64,000 nt of DNA from Caldilineaceae bacterium (GCA_020634755.1 JACKBC010000032.1:1-64000), one strand, 5' to 3'. Positions 55,801 to 63,774 are shown, numbered from the stretch's first letter. Numbers and translations: made by a program. The notes: generated from the letters alone by a model not told the origin.

Positions 55801-56149
55801 CCAGCAGGGCCATGACGCCCTGGCCCGTTCCCGTTGTCTGGAAAGTTGGCTGCTGTTGCGCGAACTGGGCGAAAAACAGGGGCAGGAACAGGCCTTGCGG
55901 ACCATTGCGCAGCTCTTTGCCCAGGCCGAAAAGTTGGCAACGGCTGCGCAACTGTTTGGCGCCGCCGCCGCGATTCGCGTGGCAACTGGACTGGTCATCC
56001 CGCCGCGCGAACGGGCCGCGTATGAACAAACGCTGGCGGCGGTGCGCACCGAGCTGGGGGAAGCATACTTTGCCACCGTCTGGTCCAACGGTCATACCAT
56101 GCCGTTGGACCAGACGGTTGGCTATGTCTTGGCTGAACTGCGGTCATAA
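52835..56149 (+). CDS. BTAD (SARP-like) / STAND NTPase / TPR transcriptional regulator
   Basis: The 1104-residue protein has a winged-helix DNA-binding part (1-95: LTIHLLGGVNLFYNG, SRKGLALFLYLACT, LADLLWDATSTKQSLSNLRTALSRL). A bacterial transcriptional activator domain follows at about 100-245. A STAND NTPase has Walker A GPGGVGKS (299-306), Walker B ILLLVDNFEQ (369-378), VLVTSREALRLRG and LPLAIELAAAH. From about residue 690 come TPR repeats of roughly 40 residues with periodic N-L-G-x-L (e.g. LNNLGFLAENQGDYAKARSLYEEVLAL). It is a ligand-gated transcription activator in the AfsR manner. The targets are unknown; the divergent LamG operon is the obvious candidate. There is no ribosome site before the ATG, so the message may be leaderless. 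Confidence 0.9.
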   Translation: MLTPLTIHLLGGVNLFYNGTALPTPKSRKGLALFLYLACTRRAHTREALADLLWDATSTKQSLSNLRTALSRLPAPLSAHLLISRETIAVDPARPLMIDAIELEHAVQTTTPAMSVQTAPRLAAALACYQGDFLEGLHVENAARFVEWLVVERERLRYLALDGYQQLIACYLQNGAYEEGIQAAMSMLRLEPTDEACHGQLMRMLAYTGQRAAALAQFETCRQLLLAAFGAEPNDALQALYSQIRDNARAAPSLVESEAPARRHNLPAQVTPLLGRQHAVAHVQALLQQAEVRLVTLTGPGGVGKSRLGEATAWTLLADFADGVFSIELAAVRDPHLVLSAIAQTLGVRDLDSTPLQQRLHEYLHHKQILLLVDNFEQVIEAASQVLALLRACPQLKVLVTSREALRLRGEYEFMVPTLAAEDAVDLFVQRAQAVRPSFTLEPRTASIVKTICQQLDYLPLAIELAAAHSKLFAPAAILARLQDRFAFLIGRGRDLPDRQHTLRATLDWSYELLTAEEKRLFRRMAVFIGGRSMAALETVCNPADDKHIAPLAMDLLNGLTALSDQSLLYQATDGASEPRFMMLVTIHEYALAQLASSGEFDALRRRHLDYYVALAERAEVALTEANQSIWLEQLESELDNVRAALEYALLRGEIELGARLCAALRRFWGMRGRVSEGRQWLSAILAQEQAISTLTKAKTFSAAGTLAQAQGDYEQAVTLQQEALMRRRVHGDQTGVAVSLNNLGFLAENQGDYAKARSLYEEVLALSRQIDYKLYIAIALINLGRLVHALGEYALVRIYAEESLALNRTMGNQWGIALALDQIGNLAFTEGDYVAARLAHEEALAIREGFGGKWAIATSLQNLGRLNQRQGHYDVAQTLYEKSLALRKEISDKPGIAGVLMSLGNLNHDLGDGSAAQAMLQQSLTMYRAIGEKAGIARALNALGWVNQTLGDLDAAQAQHEESLSMQRALGRQLEIAVALHYLANLALQQGHDALARSRCLESWLLLRELGEKQGQEQALRTIAQLFAQAEKLATAAQLFGAAAAIRVATGLVIPPRERAAYEQTLAAVRTELGEAYFATVWSNGHTMPLDQTVGYVLAELRS

Positions 56150-56323
56150 GCTGGCTGCGCAACAGCTCATCACGCCCGCGCAGTCGCCGCAGCCCGCCCA
56201 CGGGCGCCTTGCTCAAGAACGCCCGCCGCATCTATGGACGGTCGCCCATCAAGTTCAAGCGCAGTTGAGCGGATTCCCCGATGCACATCCAGAGGGTGCG
56301 CACAGTCCTTTACATTTGTAGAA

Positions 56324-56353
56324 ATTGCTGGCTGCCCGTGAGCAGCCAGCAAT
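56324..56353. terminator. Hairpin downstream of the BTAD regulator gene
   Basis: A perfect 12-bp stem (ATTGCTGGCTGC, 56324-56335, with 56342-56353) and six-base loop. It can serve the regulator on + and the tiny lipoprotein gene on -. The 280 bp between 56150 and 56430 hold nothing else. Confidence 0.6.
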
Positions 56354-56430
56354 ATTAGCTGCAAACATTCACAGACGCCCCATCAAGGTGCGTTGCCGTT
56401 CAATGTGCAGAAGTCCAATCGCGGGCCAAT

Positions 56431-56544
56431 TTAGGAACACCAAATCCCTCCGGGTCCACAGGGGTCGTACGGAATACAACCACTCAGCGCCAGAGAGCAC
56501 GCGGACAACATGAGAGACAGCAAAATCCATTTCATTTTATGCAT
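56431..56544 (-). CDS. Tiny lipoprotein, 37 residues
   Basis: The frame starts at ATG 56544 with AAAGGA eight bases upstream. It encodes a classic type II signal sequence: MHKMKWILLSLMLSACSLA, then LSGC, then IPYDPCGPGGIWCS. The LSGC lipobox would put the lipidated Cys at residue 23, leaving a mature peptide of 15 residues with three Cys. An alternative lipobox is LSAC. It resembles entericidin-sized membrane lipopeptides in size only. The function is unknown. The gene lies alone between two hairpins. Confidence 0.65.
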   Translation of the reverse strand: MHKMKWILLSLMLSACSLALSGCIPYDPCGPGGIWCS

Positions 56545-56716
56545 GGGTCGATTCCTTTCATAGTTGGAGAGTTGATAAAACGGTTTGGTAATTTGTCATT
56601 GGCGAAGCGCCTTGCCTGATCTATTTTATACAGCGGGCGCTTCACGAGCGCTTCACGGGCGCTGCACAGGGCATGAAGTTGGGCGTTTGGTGAAGCATTT
56701 CGTAATTATGCAGGCC

Positions 56717-56766
56717 CCCGAGGGCTGAGCCCGTCGAAGCCCGCCTCCGATGGGCTTAGGCAACAT
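56717..56766 (+). repeat. Partial, diverged family-4 element core
   Basis: CGAGGGCTGAGCCCGTCGAAGC and GGGCTTAGGCAACA match the core of the MITE-like elements at 7972 and 21770, but the GTAACTATC ends are missing. Confidence 0.5.
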
Positions 56767-56797
56767 GAGTCACTGTTCAGAAATAGCTTGTAGATTT

Positions 56798-56830
56798 AAA
56801 CCTGTCAGGTTTTGGAAACCTGACAGGTTT
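56798..56830 (-). terminator. Perfect 15-bp hairpin after the M1 peptidase remnant
   Basis: AAACCTGTCAGGTTT (56798-56812) pairs fully with 56816-56830 across a three-base loop, about 30 bp past the stop on the minus strand. Confidence 0.65.
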
Positions 56831-56860
56831 GGTCGCCAACTTATTTCGTTAACGCTACAC

Positions 56861-57590
56861 TTATTGTGCCGGCAGGGGCGGCAACTTATCGTCATAGAGC
56901 CATGCCTGGAAAAAGTCCGTTAGATCCTCCCCACTCACCTCCTCGGCCACGGCGATAAAATCCGCAGTGCCGGCATTGCCGCCTCGATAGCGGGCGTAAA
57001 AGGTGCGCAGGAGCGGGAAGAAACGTTCATCCCCCAGACGGATGCGCAAGGCGTGGATGGCCATGGGCGCGCGAAAGTAGATGCTATCGTTGTCCAGATC
57101 GTGCGCGGTAGCAGGGGCGGCCGGCGGGAAATCCAAGTCATAGCTGGCAATGCGTTTGACCATTGTTTGCAGAGCTTCAGGTCCCCGGCTCTTTTCGATC
57201 CAAAGCCAGCCCAGATAGCCGCCCAAGCCCTGGATCAGCCAAAGATCCTGCCGCTGGGCAAGGCCCACGCTATTGCCAAAATATTGAAACGAAAGGCCAT
57301 TCATGACCGCTTCCTCGCCATAATCGGTGAGTACGGCTAGGCTCAAGATGGAGAGTTCTTGCTGAAAGTTGGCATAGGGCGCCGATCGCGTATGAATCAC
57401 CACGCTATAGCTGGGAAAGGGATAGGGACCGACCACCTCATTGAGCAACGCCAGCATGTCGGGCATATCACCGTGGTTTGGGGAATGAATGAGCGTGGCG
57501 TGCGCATGGCTGTGCGCTGGAATGATAGGGGGCTTGCCCGAAGTGAGTTGGTGGTGATGAAGGTTGGCAATTATCTTGTGGCTACGCGTT
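56861..57590 (-). pseudogene. M1-family aminopeptidase fragment lacking the zinc site
   Basis: The clear frame from Met 57466 (201 residues) matches the gluzincin part of M1 peptidases: LNEVVGPYPFPSYSVVI, FQYFGNSVGLAQRQDLWLIQGLGGYLGWLW, and a C-terminal FFPLLRTFYARYRGG. Family-like sequence continues upstream in the same frame without a start (LTSGKPPIIPAHSHAHATLIHS) to about 57590, then ends. The HExxH helix is replaced by MNGLSFQYFG and the NEGFATY zinc-ligand Glu by IQGLGGY. It cannot bind catalytic zinc and lacks the N-terminal domain. It is a decayed or repurposed fragment. Confidence 0.75.
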
Positions 57591-57719
57591 AATTGTGTCT
57601 TGTATATGCAACTTCTTTATATCTTTATCTATTGCCAACTTGGCCATGTTCTCATAAGCTTTGGGGGCAGTATGTAAGAAACGAAGAGATAATCAAGCAC
57701 AAAAATAGAGGGGTATAGG

Positions 57720-58283
57720 ATGACCATGGAGATGACTAGCCGCAATATTACGCGTGAGTTAACCGTTCTTGAAGCCATGCTTGGCGAGTTTGAGGATTAT
57801 ATTATTGATGGAGAGGTATTTCGCACGGTGTTGATTGAAAGTGGCAGCGGCAATCAGCAATATCAAATGTCCAGTGGCGATGTGCTGGCGCGCATTTTCA
57901 TCCTGCAAGCCATTTATACCAACCTCACCGGCGAACAAAAAGATATGCTCAACAGCATCGTGACCCAGCTTGAAAAAACCAAACATGAGCTGCCGACCCG
58001 TTTTCAACAGCTGCTGCAACGCGAACTCAAAGCACGGCTGAATATGCTGGAGTGGTCTATGGATGAATCTGACGACGATGATGAGGACGTTCCGTCGCCC
58101 GCCGATAAACATAATCTGCGGCGGGTCGTGGCGATTCGTCAAGAATTGGGTGATAACATTCCCAACGAAACGGCAGAAGAGTTAAGCGCTTTGGAGCAAC
58201 ATTTGCAAGCAGAAATTGACTTAATCCACCAGGGGGCGCCAGAGATACCGGACGCGCCGGAAACCCCTGAAGAATCAGACTAA
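57720..58283 (+). CDS. Acidic helical protein of unknown function
   Basis: The 187-residue protein starts MTMEMTSRNITRELTVLEAML; TAGAGGGGTATAGG precedes the ATG. It is mostly helical with two Asp/Glu-rich stretches (DESDDDDEDVPSPAD and the C-terminal APEIPDAPETPEESD) and no membrane segment or catalytic motif. The good ribosome site and even codon use support a real gene. I do not recognise the family. It stands alone between the M1 remnant and a tandem repeat. Confidence 0.7.
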   Translation: MTMEMTSRNITRELTVLEAMLGEFEDYIIDGEVFRTVLIESGSGNQQYQMSSGDVLARIFILQAIYTNLTGEQKDMLNSIVTQLEKTKHELPTRFQQLLQRELKARLNMLEWSMDESDDDDEDVPSPADKHNLRRVVAIRQELGDNIPNETAEELSALEQHLQAEIDLIHQGAPEIPDAPETPEESD

Positions 58284-58320
58284 GCTGATTGACCGACACA
58301 TTTAATCTTGCTACCGCGCA

Positions 58321-58497
58321 GATTGTGTGTTGACTCTGTGCTATGCACAACCGCCAACCTACCAGATTGTGTGTAGGCTCTGTGCTATGCACAACCGCCA
58401 ACCTACCAGATTGTGTGTTGACTCTGTACTACGCACAACCGCCAACCTACCAGATTGTGTGTTGGCTCTGTACTACGCACAACCGCCAACCTACCAG
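58321..58497. repeat. Four tandem 44-bp repeat units
   Basis: Units start at 58321, 58365, 58409 and 58453 and begin GATTGTGTGT. Each carries a TGTGC-TAT-GCACA-type hairpin (altered to TGTAC...GCACA in units 3 and 4) followed by ACCGCCAACCTACCA. The unit length is not a multiple of three and no frame runs cleanly, so it is non-coding. No variable spacers occur, so it is not a CRISPR array. Confidence 0.85.
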
Positions 58498-58652
58498 GGC
58501 GCAAAGATGGGCAAAGGGTTCCCCAGAAGATTCTTCCCTCGCGTTTTCTTGGAAATCTTTGCGGTAAAATAAGATTTGTCAGTCAGCCAGCAGGCTAAGT
58601 GAAATTCTGAGTTTTTATATATTGTGGATTGAGAAAATAGTACCGGTATTCC

Positions 58653-58685
58653 AGAAGTTCGACTTCTCGGAGAAGTCGAACTTCT
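58653..58685 (-). terminator. Perfect 15-bp hairpin after the GlsB/YeaQ-like gene
   Basis: AGAAGTTCGACTTCT pairs with AGAAGTCGAACTTCT across a CGG loop, about 55 bp past the stop on the minus strand. The stretch from 58498 to 58739 holds nothing else. Confidence 0.6.
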
Positions 58686-58739
58686 AGTTCGGACGCATGA
58701 AAGCAGCGCCATACGAAAAGCCGCAAACCCACGCGCTCT

Positions 58740-58982
58740 TTAGCCTCTAATCATTCGGGCAATGGCAATCAAGATCACGGCGCCCACGACGGCAACAACC
58801 AATTCGCCAACAATACCCACCGCCGCTAACCCCAGCAGTCGAAATATCACGCTACCCAAAAGGCCGCCGACTAGACCAATGGCAATATTACCAACCACGC
58901 CATAGCCATCCCCGCGCATAACCTCACCCGCGATCCATCCAGCCAGACCACCAATGACAAGTGACAAAATTAAACCTAACAT
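58740..58982 (-). CDS. GlsB/YeaQ/YmgE-family stress-response membrane protein
   Basis: The 80-residue protein starts at 58982 (MLGLILSLVIGGLAGWIAGEVMRG). The open frame above it is leader. Three hydrophobic segments and the Gly-rich GYGVVGNIAIGLVGGLLGSVIF block are typical of the transglycosylase-associated (GlsB/YeaQ/YmgE) family. These are small inner-membrane proteins linked to stress in other bacteria, with unknown mechanism. Confidence 0.9.
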   Translation of the reverse strand: MLGLILSLVIGGLAGWIAGEVMRGDGYGVVGNIAIGLVGGLLGSVIFRLLGLAAVGIVGELVVAVVGAVILIAIARMIRG

Positions 58983-59223
58983 ATCTATTCTCCAATCATT
59001 TTTAAATCTACCCGTATATTCGGTTGTGAGCCCCATACTGTCTCTGATAGAACGGTTGGCACAGGGAATTTACGGATAGACGCTTAGTCAGAAGAAAACT
59101 GCTGACCATTGAATTTATTGAATTTACGAACAGATAGTATGCTTTTTATGCCATGTCTGCCTGTATCCAGCACCTATTTGGGGATATATAAGATGATATA
59201 AACACGCACACAATTTTCTCATA

Positions 59224-59302
59224 GACTTATGCAAGCCTCGACTAAAATAGTGTCGAAGGCAAACGGGTTCACGCCGGGCAATCCACAGGCGCTGCGTAAG
59301 TC
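59224..59302 (+). repeat. Family-3 dispersed repeat, copy 5
   Basis: GACTTATGCAAGCC to CCACAGGCGCTGCGTAAGTC, ending six bases before the stop of the channel gene on the minus strand. It could act as its 3' hairpin. The rest of the 58983-59307 gap shows no gene. Confidence 0.65.
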
Positions 59303-59307
59303 ATGTC

Positions 59308-60180
59308 TCAATCAAGCGCCCGCGGCGTGATCCATTTGAGCACCAAGCCGGCAATCACACCGACCGTGACAACCCCCAACGTGCCCAGAATGGCCGCAAT
59401 GAATTTGCCGGTTGTTGTTATGGGCGTAATATCGCCATAGCCAATCGAAGCCGCCGTAATAACGGCCCAGTAGACGCCATCGGTATAGGTAAATAGCCGA
59501 TATCCTTCATCCCCGATTTCCACATCGGCCAACTTTTCCACCTGCCGCTGTAGCGCGCCGTTTTCCGCATTGATAAAAAGAAACGGAAAGACGACCATGA
59601 CCAACAGCACTTGCACAATGAGATATGCATATAAGATACGCCGGTTGCGGCTAACCCGGCGTAATTCATATGCACGCGCCAGATGGCGCAACCGACGCAA
59701 CTCCACATCCGCCATGAGCGAGGATGTGGGGGCAATCTCTACCAGGCGAAATAGTTGCTCCCATTCTTTTTCCTCTTCCAGGCGCTGCAATTCGCTTTGC
59801 AGCAGCTGGCGCACATGCACCTGTACCTGCGCAGCAACAGATTCAGAGGAAAAGGGAAAACTATAAAGCATATCGCAAAATTCAAGCATCTGGTCGGCTG
59901 TTTGCCACCGAACTTGCTCAAAATCGGTGGCTTCAATATGGCTGACCAGAAAATCTACCACGGCGGCATCTTGCAGCAACGACGGATTTTCTTGGATCAG
60001 CAGCAAAATGGCCAGGCGCGTCTGCGCGGCCAGCGTTTCATCGCCCTGGTTCTGGCTGAAAAAAGTGATTAAGGCATCACTTTTGCTCTCCTCAGCTTTG
60101 CCCAAGGCAACCTGTAAATCATTCAGGATGGGAACAAGCTGTGACTGCTGTAAATTTTTGCGGTTTTTGATCAGCTGCAT
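59308..60180 (-). CDS. Two-transmembrane ion channel-like protein (Ion_trans_2 pore) with cytosolic N-domain
   Basis: The 290-residue protein has about 175 residues of cytosolic helical repeats. Then comes a membrane helix (LYAYLIVQVLLVMVVFPFLF), a pore loop with a K+-selectivity-type filter (TAASIGYGDITPITTTGK) and a second helix (FIAAILGTLGVVTVGVIAGLVL). SIGYGD is the TVGYGD filter with Ser and Ile in place of Thr and Val. It likely assembles as a tetrameric K+ channel. Its N-terminal regulatory input is unknown. It is monocistronic. Confidence 0.85.
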   Translation of the reverse strand: MQLIKNRKNLQQSQLVPILNDLQVALGKAEESKSDALITFFSQNQGDETLAAQTRLAILLLIQENPSLLQDAAVVDFLVSHIEATDFEQVRWQTADQMLEFCDMLYSFPFSSESVAAQVQVHVRQLLQSELQRLEEEKEWEQLFRLVEIAPTSSLMADVELRRLRHLARAYELRRVSRNRRILYAYLIVQVLLVMVVFPFLFINAENGALQRQVEKLADVEIGDEGYRLFTYTDGVYWAVITAASIGYGDITPITTTGKFIAAILGTLGVVTVGVIAGLVLKWITPRALD

Positions 60181-60397
60181 TTAATAGTGAATTGAAATCG
60201 TACTGCATAACTCTTGCAAACACGCCACATCATATCCCAAACCGTATACGGATTACATGTGTCAAGATATAACCTAACGACCTACACAAAGTCATAAATT
60301 CCGCTGTGTGAAGAGGATTTGTACCTACTCGCTAACCCTAGCTGCCATTCAGTAAAGGGCGCTTTGAGTGCAACGCACTCTTGCGAACGTGATCAAA

Positions 60398-61405
60398 TCA
60401 CTTGCAGCCCGTCAGCGCCCCACAAAAGAAATCTACCAGCCGCGTCTCGAACTCATCGGGAAACACCGCCGCAGCCCGCACATGATCCGCACCCGGCACG
60501 TACCAGAATGTCACGTTGGCGCCAACCGCTTGCGCCGCGGCCTCCAGCTGCTGGCTGTGATGCACGGCCACCCGTTTGTCCGCCGTGCCGTGGACCACAA
60601 AAACTGGCCGGTTGCCAAGCTGCTGAATCTCTACCAATGGGTTGCGGGCCACAATGTTTTGCCCCGTCAACAGCCGCGCCATCACAATGCCGCCCGGCGC
60701 CAGCCAACTGGGGTAGCCCACGCGCGCCAATTCTTCGCGAATTACCTGGGGCAAATTAGCAATGGGCGAATTGAGAAAGAGCGCCGCCATGCGCGGCTCG
60801 TCGGCAAAGGCATAAAGCGCCGTGGCCCCACCCAGCGAATTCCCCGATACCCCAATGCGGTCGGGCGTAAAGCCCTTGTCAGCAATCAGCCAGTCCCAGG
60901 CTCCCTCAATATCCAGGTACTCATCCGCGCCCACGGTGGAATAGCCATCGTCCACAGCCGAATCGCCGGTCTCGTGTAGATCCAGCAGCAGCACGTTAAA
61001 GCCGTGATGCCACAGCATCCCCGCCGGCACCAGCACCGCTTGCGCATATTTACAGCCCCCCAGTCCATCCACCAATATAACGGCGGGGGCTTCAGGATTG
61101 CCCGCCATATACCAGCCCGAAAGTTCAATGCCCGGGTTGCGGCTGGGAAAGGTCACCGTCTCGTACGCATCCATAAAGTAGCTGGCCCAATCCATCTCCG
61201 GCCACATGCTCACATTGGTAAAATGATCGGGACGGTTGCCAAAGTGCTGCTCACACGAATGACTCACATCTCCCAGTTGCGTGTAAACTCTATAGCCCAC
61301 ATAAAAATAGAGCGCGGTCAATAACACCAGAACCAGCACCCCAATCGTTACCAGGCGGCGCCAATGGCGCCGCGATTCACGGGGCGAAATCGTCAAATGA
61401 GCCAT
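60398..61405 (-). CDS. Membrane-anchored alpha/beta hydrolase
   Basis: The 335-residue protein has an N-terminal membrane anchor (VTIGVLVLVLLTALYFYVGY, about residues 18-40) and an extracytoplasmic hydrolase domain. The nucleophile elbow is GVSGNSLGGATAL (Ser in G-N-S-L-G), the acid lies in VHGTADKRV and the His in PGADHVRAA. The oxyanion region is VILVDGLGG. The substrate (ester, peptide or lipid) is not readable. Confidence 0.85.
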   Translation of the reverse strand: MAHLTISPRESRRHWRRLVTIGVLVLVLLTALYFYVGYRVYTQLGDVSHSCEQHFGNRPDHFTNVSMWPEMDWASYFMDAYETVTFPSRNPGIELSGWYMAGNPEAPAVILVDGLGGCKYAQAVLVPAGMLWHHGFNVLLLDLHETGDSAVDDGYSTVGADEYLDIEGAWDWLIADKGFTPDRIGVSGNSLGGATALYAFADEPRMAALFLNSPIANLPQVIREELARVGYPSWLAPGGIVMARLLTGQNIVARNPLVEIQQLGNRPVFVVHGTADKRVAVHHSQQLEAAAQAVGANVTFWYVPGADHVRAAAVFPDEFETRLVDFFCGALTGCK

Positions 61406-61530
61406 AAGTCACGTCCTATCTTGTGGCGACAGGCTGTTTTTGTGCTTTGCCCATAGCCGCTTGCACATCGTATAATGGAAGGAACTCCTATTATACATTT
61501 ATGTCTCCCCTTTTTTACAAGTCAACGTAT

Positions 61531-61619
61531 AACTCACGGTACGCAGCGGCAGCCAGTCTGCCAGAGTGAAACAGGAACGTCGGCGAGCCGACTTACCTCC
61601 AGGCTTGCGTAACATAAGA
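61531..61619 (+). repeat. Family-2 dispersed repeat, copy 3
   Basis: AACTCACGGTACGCAGCGGC to CCAGGCTTGCGTAACATAAG, with CGTCGGCGAGCCGAC inside. It ends about 22 bp upstream of the M42 peptidase start and so lies within its promoter or leader. Confidence 0.7.
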
Positions 61620-61641
61620 TATAATATAGAAAGGCCACGCA

Positions 61642-62685
61642 ATGGAATTGCTCAAAGAACTATGCGAAACTCCCGGTATCCCCGGTTTTGAGGATCGGCT
61701 GCGGGCCATTGTGCGCCGCGAATTAACGCCCGTGGTGGATGACGTGCGCGTCGACGCCCTGGGCAACTTGGTGGCCATCAAAAAACAGGCCAATGCCCCC
61801 AAGCTGATGATTGCCGCCCACATGGACGAGATCGGCTTTGTGGTCAACTATATTGATGAGAAAAAGGGCTGGCTGCGGCTGGTGGGCCTGGGCGGTCACG
61901 ACCCACGCAACATGGTGGCGCAGCGCGTCACCGTTTCCACGCCGGCGCGCGACCTACCCGGCATTCTCTACCCGGGCATCAAGCCGCCCCACATTCAGAC
62001 CGACGAAGACCGCAATAAGCAGCCCAAAGTGAGCGATTTCTTTGTAGATTTGGGCTTGCCGGCGGCAAAGGTAAAAGAGTTGGTGCCCATCGGCGCATTT
62101 GTCACGCTGCAGCGCGAATTTGCCGAAATCGGCGACTGCGTCTCCTGCAAGGCGCTGGATGACCGGGTGGCGCTCTATGTGATGATCCGCGCCGTGCAGC
62201 AGGCAACCAGCTTTGGCTTTGAAGTTTACGCCGTGGCCACCACGCAAGAAGAAGTGGGTCTGCGCGGCGCCACCACCAGCGCATTCGACGTGGCGCCCGA
62301 CGTGGGCATTGCCATTGATGTGACCCTGTCCGCCGATATTCCCGGCATCCCCGAACATGAGCGGGTGACGCAGGTGGGGGCAGGAACGGCCATTAAACTG
62401 CTCGATTCCTCAACCATTTCGCATCCCAAGCTGGTGGCCCATTTGCAAAAGCTAGCCAACCAGCGCAACATTCCCTGGCAGCACGAAATTTTGCCGCGCG
62501 GTGGCACCGATGCCGGCGCCATGCAGCGCGTGCGCAGCGGCGCCCCGGTCGGCACCATCTCCATTCCCACCCGCTACATCCACTCATCGGTGGAAATGGT
62601 CAGCAAGGCCGATGTGCAGGCCAGCATCGATCTGCTTACAGCCTTTATTGAAGAGGGGGCGCAAGCGGATCTGTCTTTATATTGA
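61642..62685 (+). CDS. M42-family metallo-aminopeptidase
   Basis: The 347-residue protein (start 61642, GAAAGG eight bases upstream) shows the M42 dinuclear zinc motifs: AAHMDEIGFVV, the lid insert (GWLRLVGLGGHDPRN), SCKALDDRVALYVM, TTQEEVGLRGA (catalytic Glu pair), VTLSADIPG and the late His in TRYIHSSVEMV. Such enzymes form dodecameric tetrahedral aminopeptidases that trim peptides in the cytoplasm, removing Glu, Asp or other N-terminal residues. The dehydrogenase gene follows 39 bp later on the same strand, possibly in one operon. Confidence 0.94.
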   Translation: MELLKELCETPGIPGFEDRLRAIVRRELTPVVDDVRVDALGNLVAIKKQANAPKLMIAAHMDEIGFVVNYIDEKKGWLRLVGLGGHDPRNMVAQRVTVSTPARDLPGILYPGIKPPHIQTDEDRNKQPKVSDFFVDLGLPAAKVKELVPIGAFVTLQREFAEIGDCVSCKALDDRVALYVMIRAVQQATSFGFEVYAVATTQEEVGLRGATTSAFDVAPDVGIAIDVTLSADIPGIPEHERVTQVGAGTAIKLLDSSTISHPKLVAHLQKLANQRNIPWQHEILPRGGTDAGAMQRVRSGAPVGTISIPTRYIHSSVEMVSKADVQASIDLLTAFIEEGAQADLSLY

Positions 62686-62724
62686 AAAATCAACGCAAGC
62701 AACGCGAATAAAGGAGAAACCAGC

Positions 62725-63774
62725 ATGGCCCGTACAGGTAGAGTTGTGGTAGCCAACGGTCAAAATTTTGACGTGCGCGAATATCCGGTGGCCGATCCCG
62801 GTCCTGGCGCCATTTTGCTGCGCCAAGAATTGGCCGGCATCTGTGGCACCGATCTGCACATGTGGCAAAAAGGCATCCCCGATGACATGGTGCTCGGTCA
62901 CGAAAATGTGGGCATTGTCGAAGCCATTGGCAAAGATGTCAAAAGTGACTTTGTCGGCAAACCCATTCAGGAGGGAGACCGCATAATTTTTGCGCCGGGC
63001 ACGCCCAACGGCGCCTATGGCTTTAAACATCCTGAAGAGGAACCCCATTTTCACGGTGGCTTTGCCGATTATATTTCGCTTGCACTGGCCGACACCTGCT
63101 TCCTCAAAACCAGCGCCCCGCCGGAAGTGGCTGTGCTCACCGAACCATTTACCGTGGGCGTCCATGCGGTTATGCGGGGCGATGTGAAAATTGGCGACAC
63201 GGTAATCGTACAGGGCTCGGGCGCCATCGGGCTGGTCACGCTGATCTGCGCCAAAATCAGCGGCGCGGCCAACATCATCATGGTGGGCGGACCGGCGGAC
63301 CGGCTGGAGCTGGCCAAACGCATGGGCGCCGATGTGACCATCGACATTGAAAAAGTGCCCGCGGTGGAAGAGCGCATGGAGCTGGTTCTTTCGCACACGC
63401 CCAACAAAGCAGGCGCCGATGTGGTCTTTGAATGTGCTGGTTTTCTGCCCGCCACGCCGGAAGGGTTGCGCTACGTCAAGCGCAGCGGCACCTTTGTGGA
63501 AGTGGGTCACTTTATCGACATGGGCTCCATTGAGCTGAACATCAACCAATTGCTCATGCGCAAAAACATGCGGCTGGAAGCCATCTGGGGCAGCGGACGC
63601 GAACACTTTGTGCGCGGGCTGCCCATTCTGGAAAAGAACGAATTCCCCTTTGCGGACATGGTGAGCCACGTGCTGCCGCTGGAGCGCGTCAAAGAGGGCT
63701 TCGATGCGCTCAACGGCACCTATCGGCTGGGCGATGAGACGGTGATCAAGATCGTAATGGGGTCGCAGGCGTAG
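62725..63774 (+). CDS. Zinc-dependent medium-chain alcohol/polyol dehydrogenase lacking the structural zinc site
   Basis: The 349-residue protein is preceded by AAGGAGAAACC. The catalytic zinc motif is Cys40 in AGICGTDLH with His59-Glu60 in LGHENVG. The NAD-binding fold shows VQGSGAIGLV. Where most relatives have four Cys for the structural zinc, this protein has only PGTPNGAYGFKHPEEEPHFHGG, so that site is absent. It oxidises an alcohol or polyol with NAD(P); the substrate is unknown. A paralogous start follows at 63935, so this is a tandem family pair. Confidence 0.9.
   Translation: MARTGRVVVANGQNFDVREYPVADPGPGAILLRQELAGICGTDLHMWQKGIPDDMVLGHENVGIVEAIGKDVKSDFVGKPIQEGDRIIFAPGTPNGAYGFKHPEEEPHFHGGFADYISLALADTCFLKTSAPPEVAVLTEPFTVGVHAVMRGDVKIGDTVIVQGSGAIGLVTLICAKISGAANIIMVGGPADRLELAKRMGADVTIDIEKVPAVEERMELVLSHTPNKAGADVVFECAGFLPATPEGLRYVKRSGTFVEVGHFIDMGSIELNINQLLMRKNMRLEAIWGSGREHFVRGLPILEKNEFPFADMVSHVLPLERVKEGFDALNGTYRLGDETVIKIVMGSQA

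Noticed and set aside
58321..58497. Possible CRISPR array
   Set aside because: The units are uniform 44-bp tandem repeats with no unique spacers, and no cas genes lie nearby.
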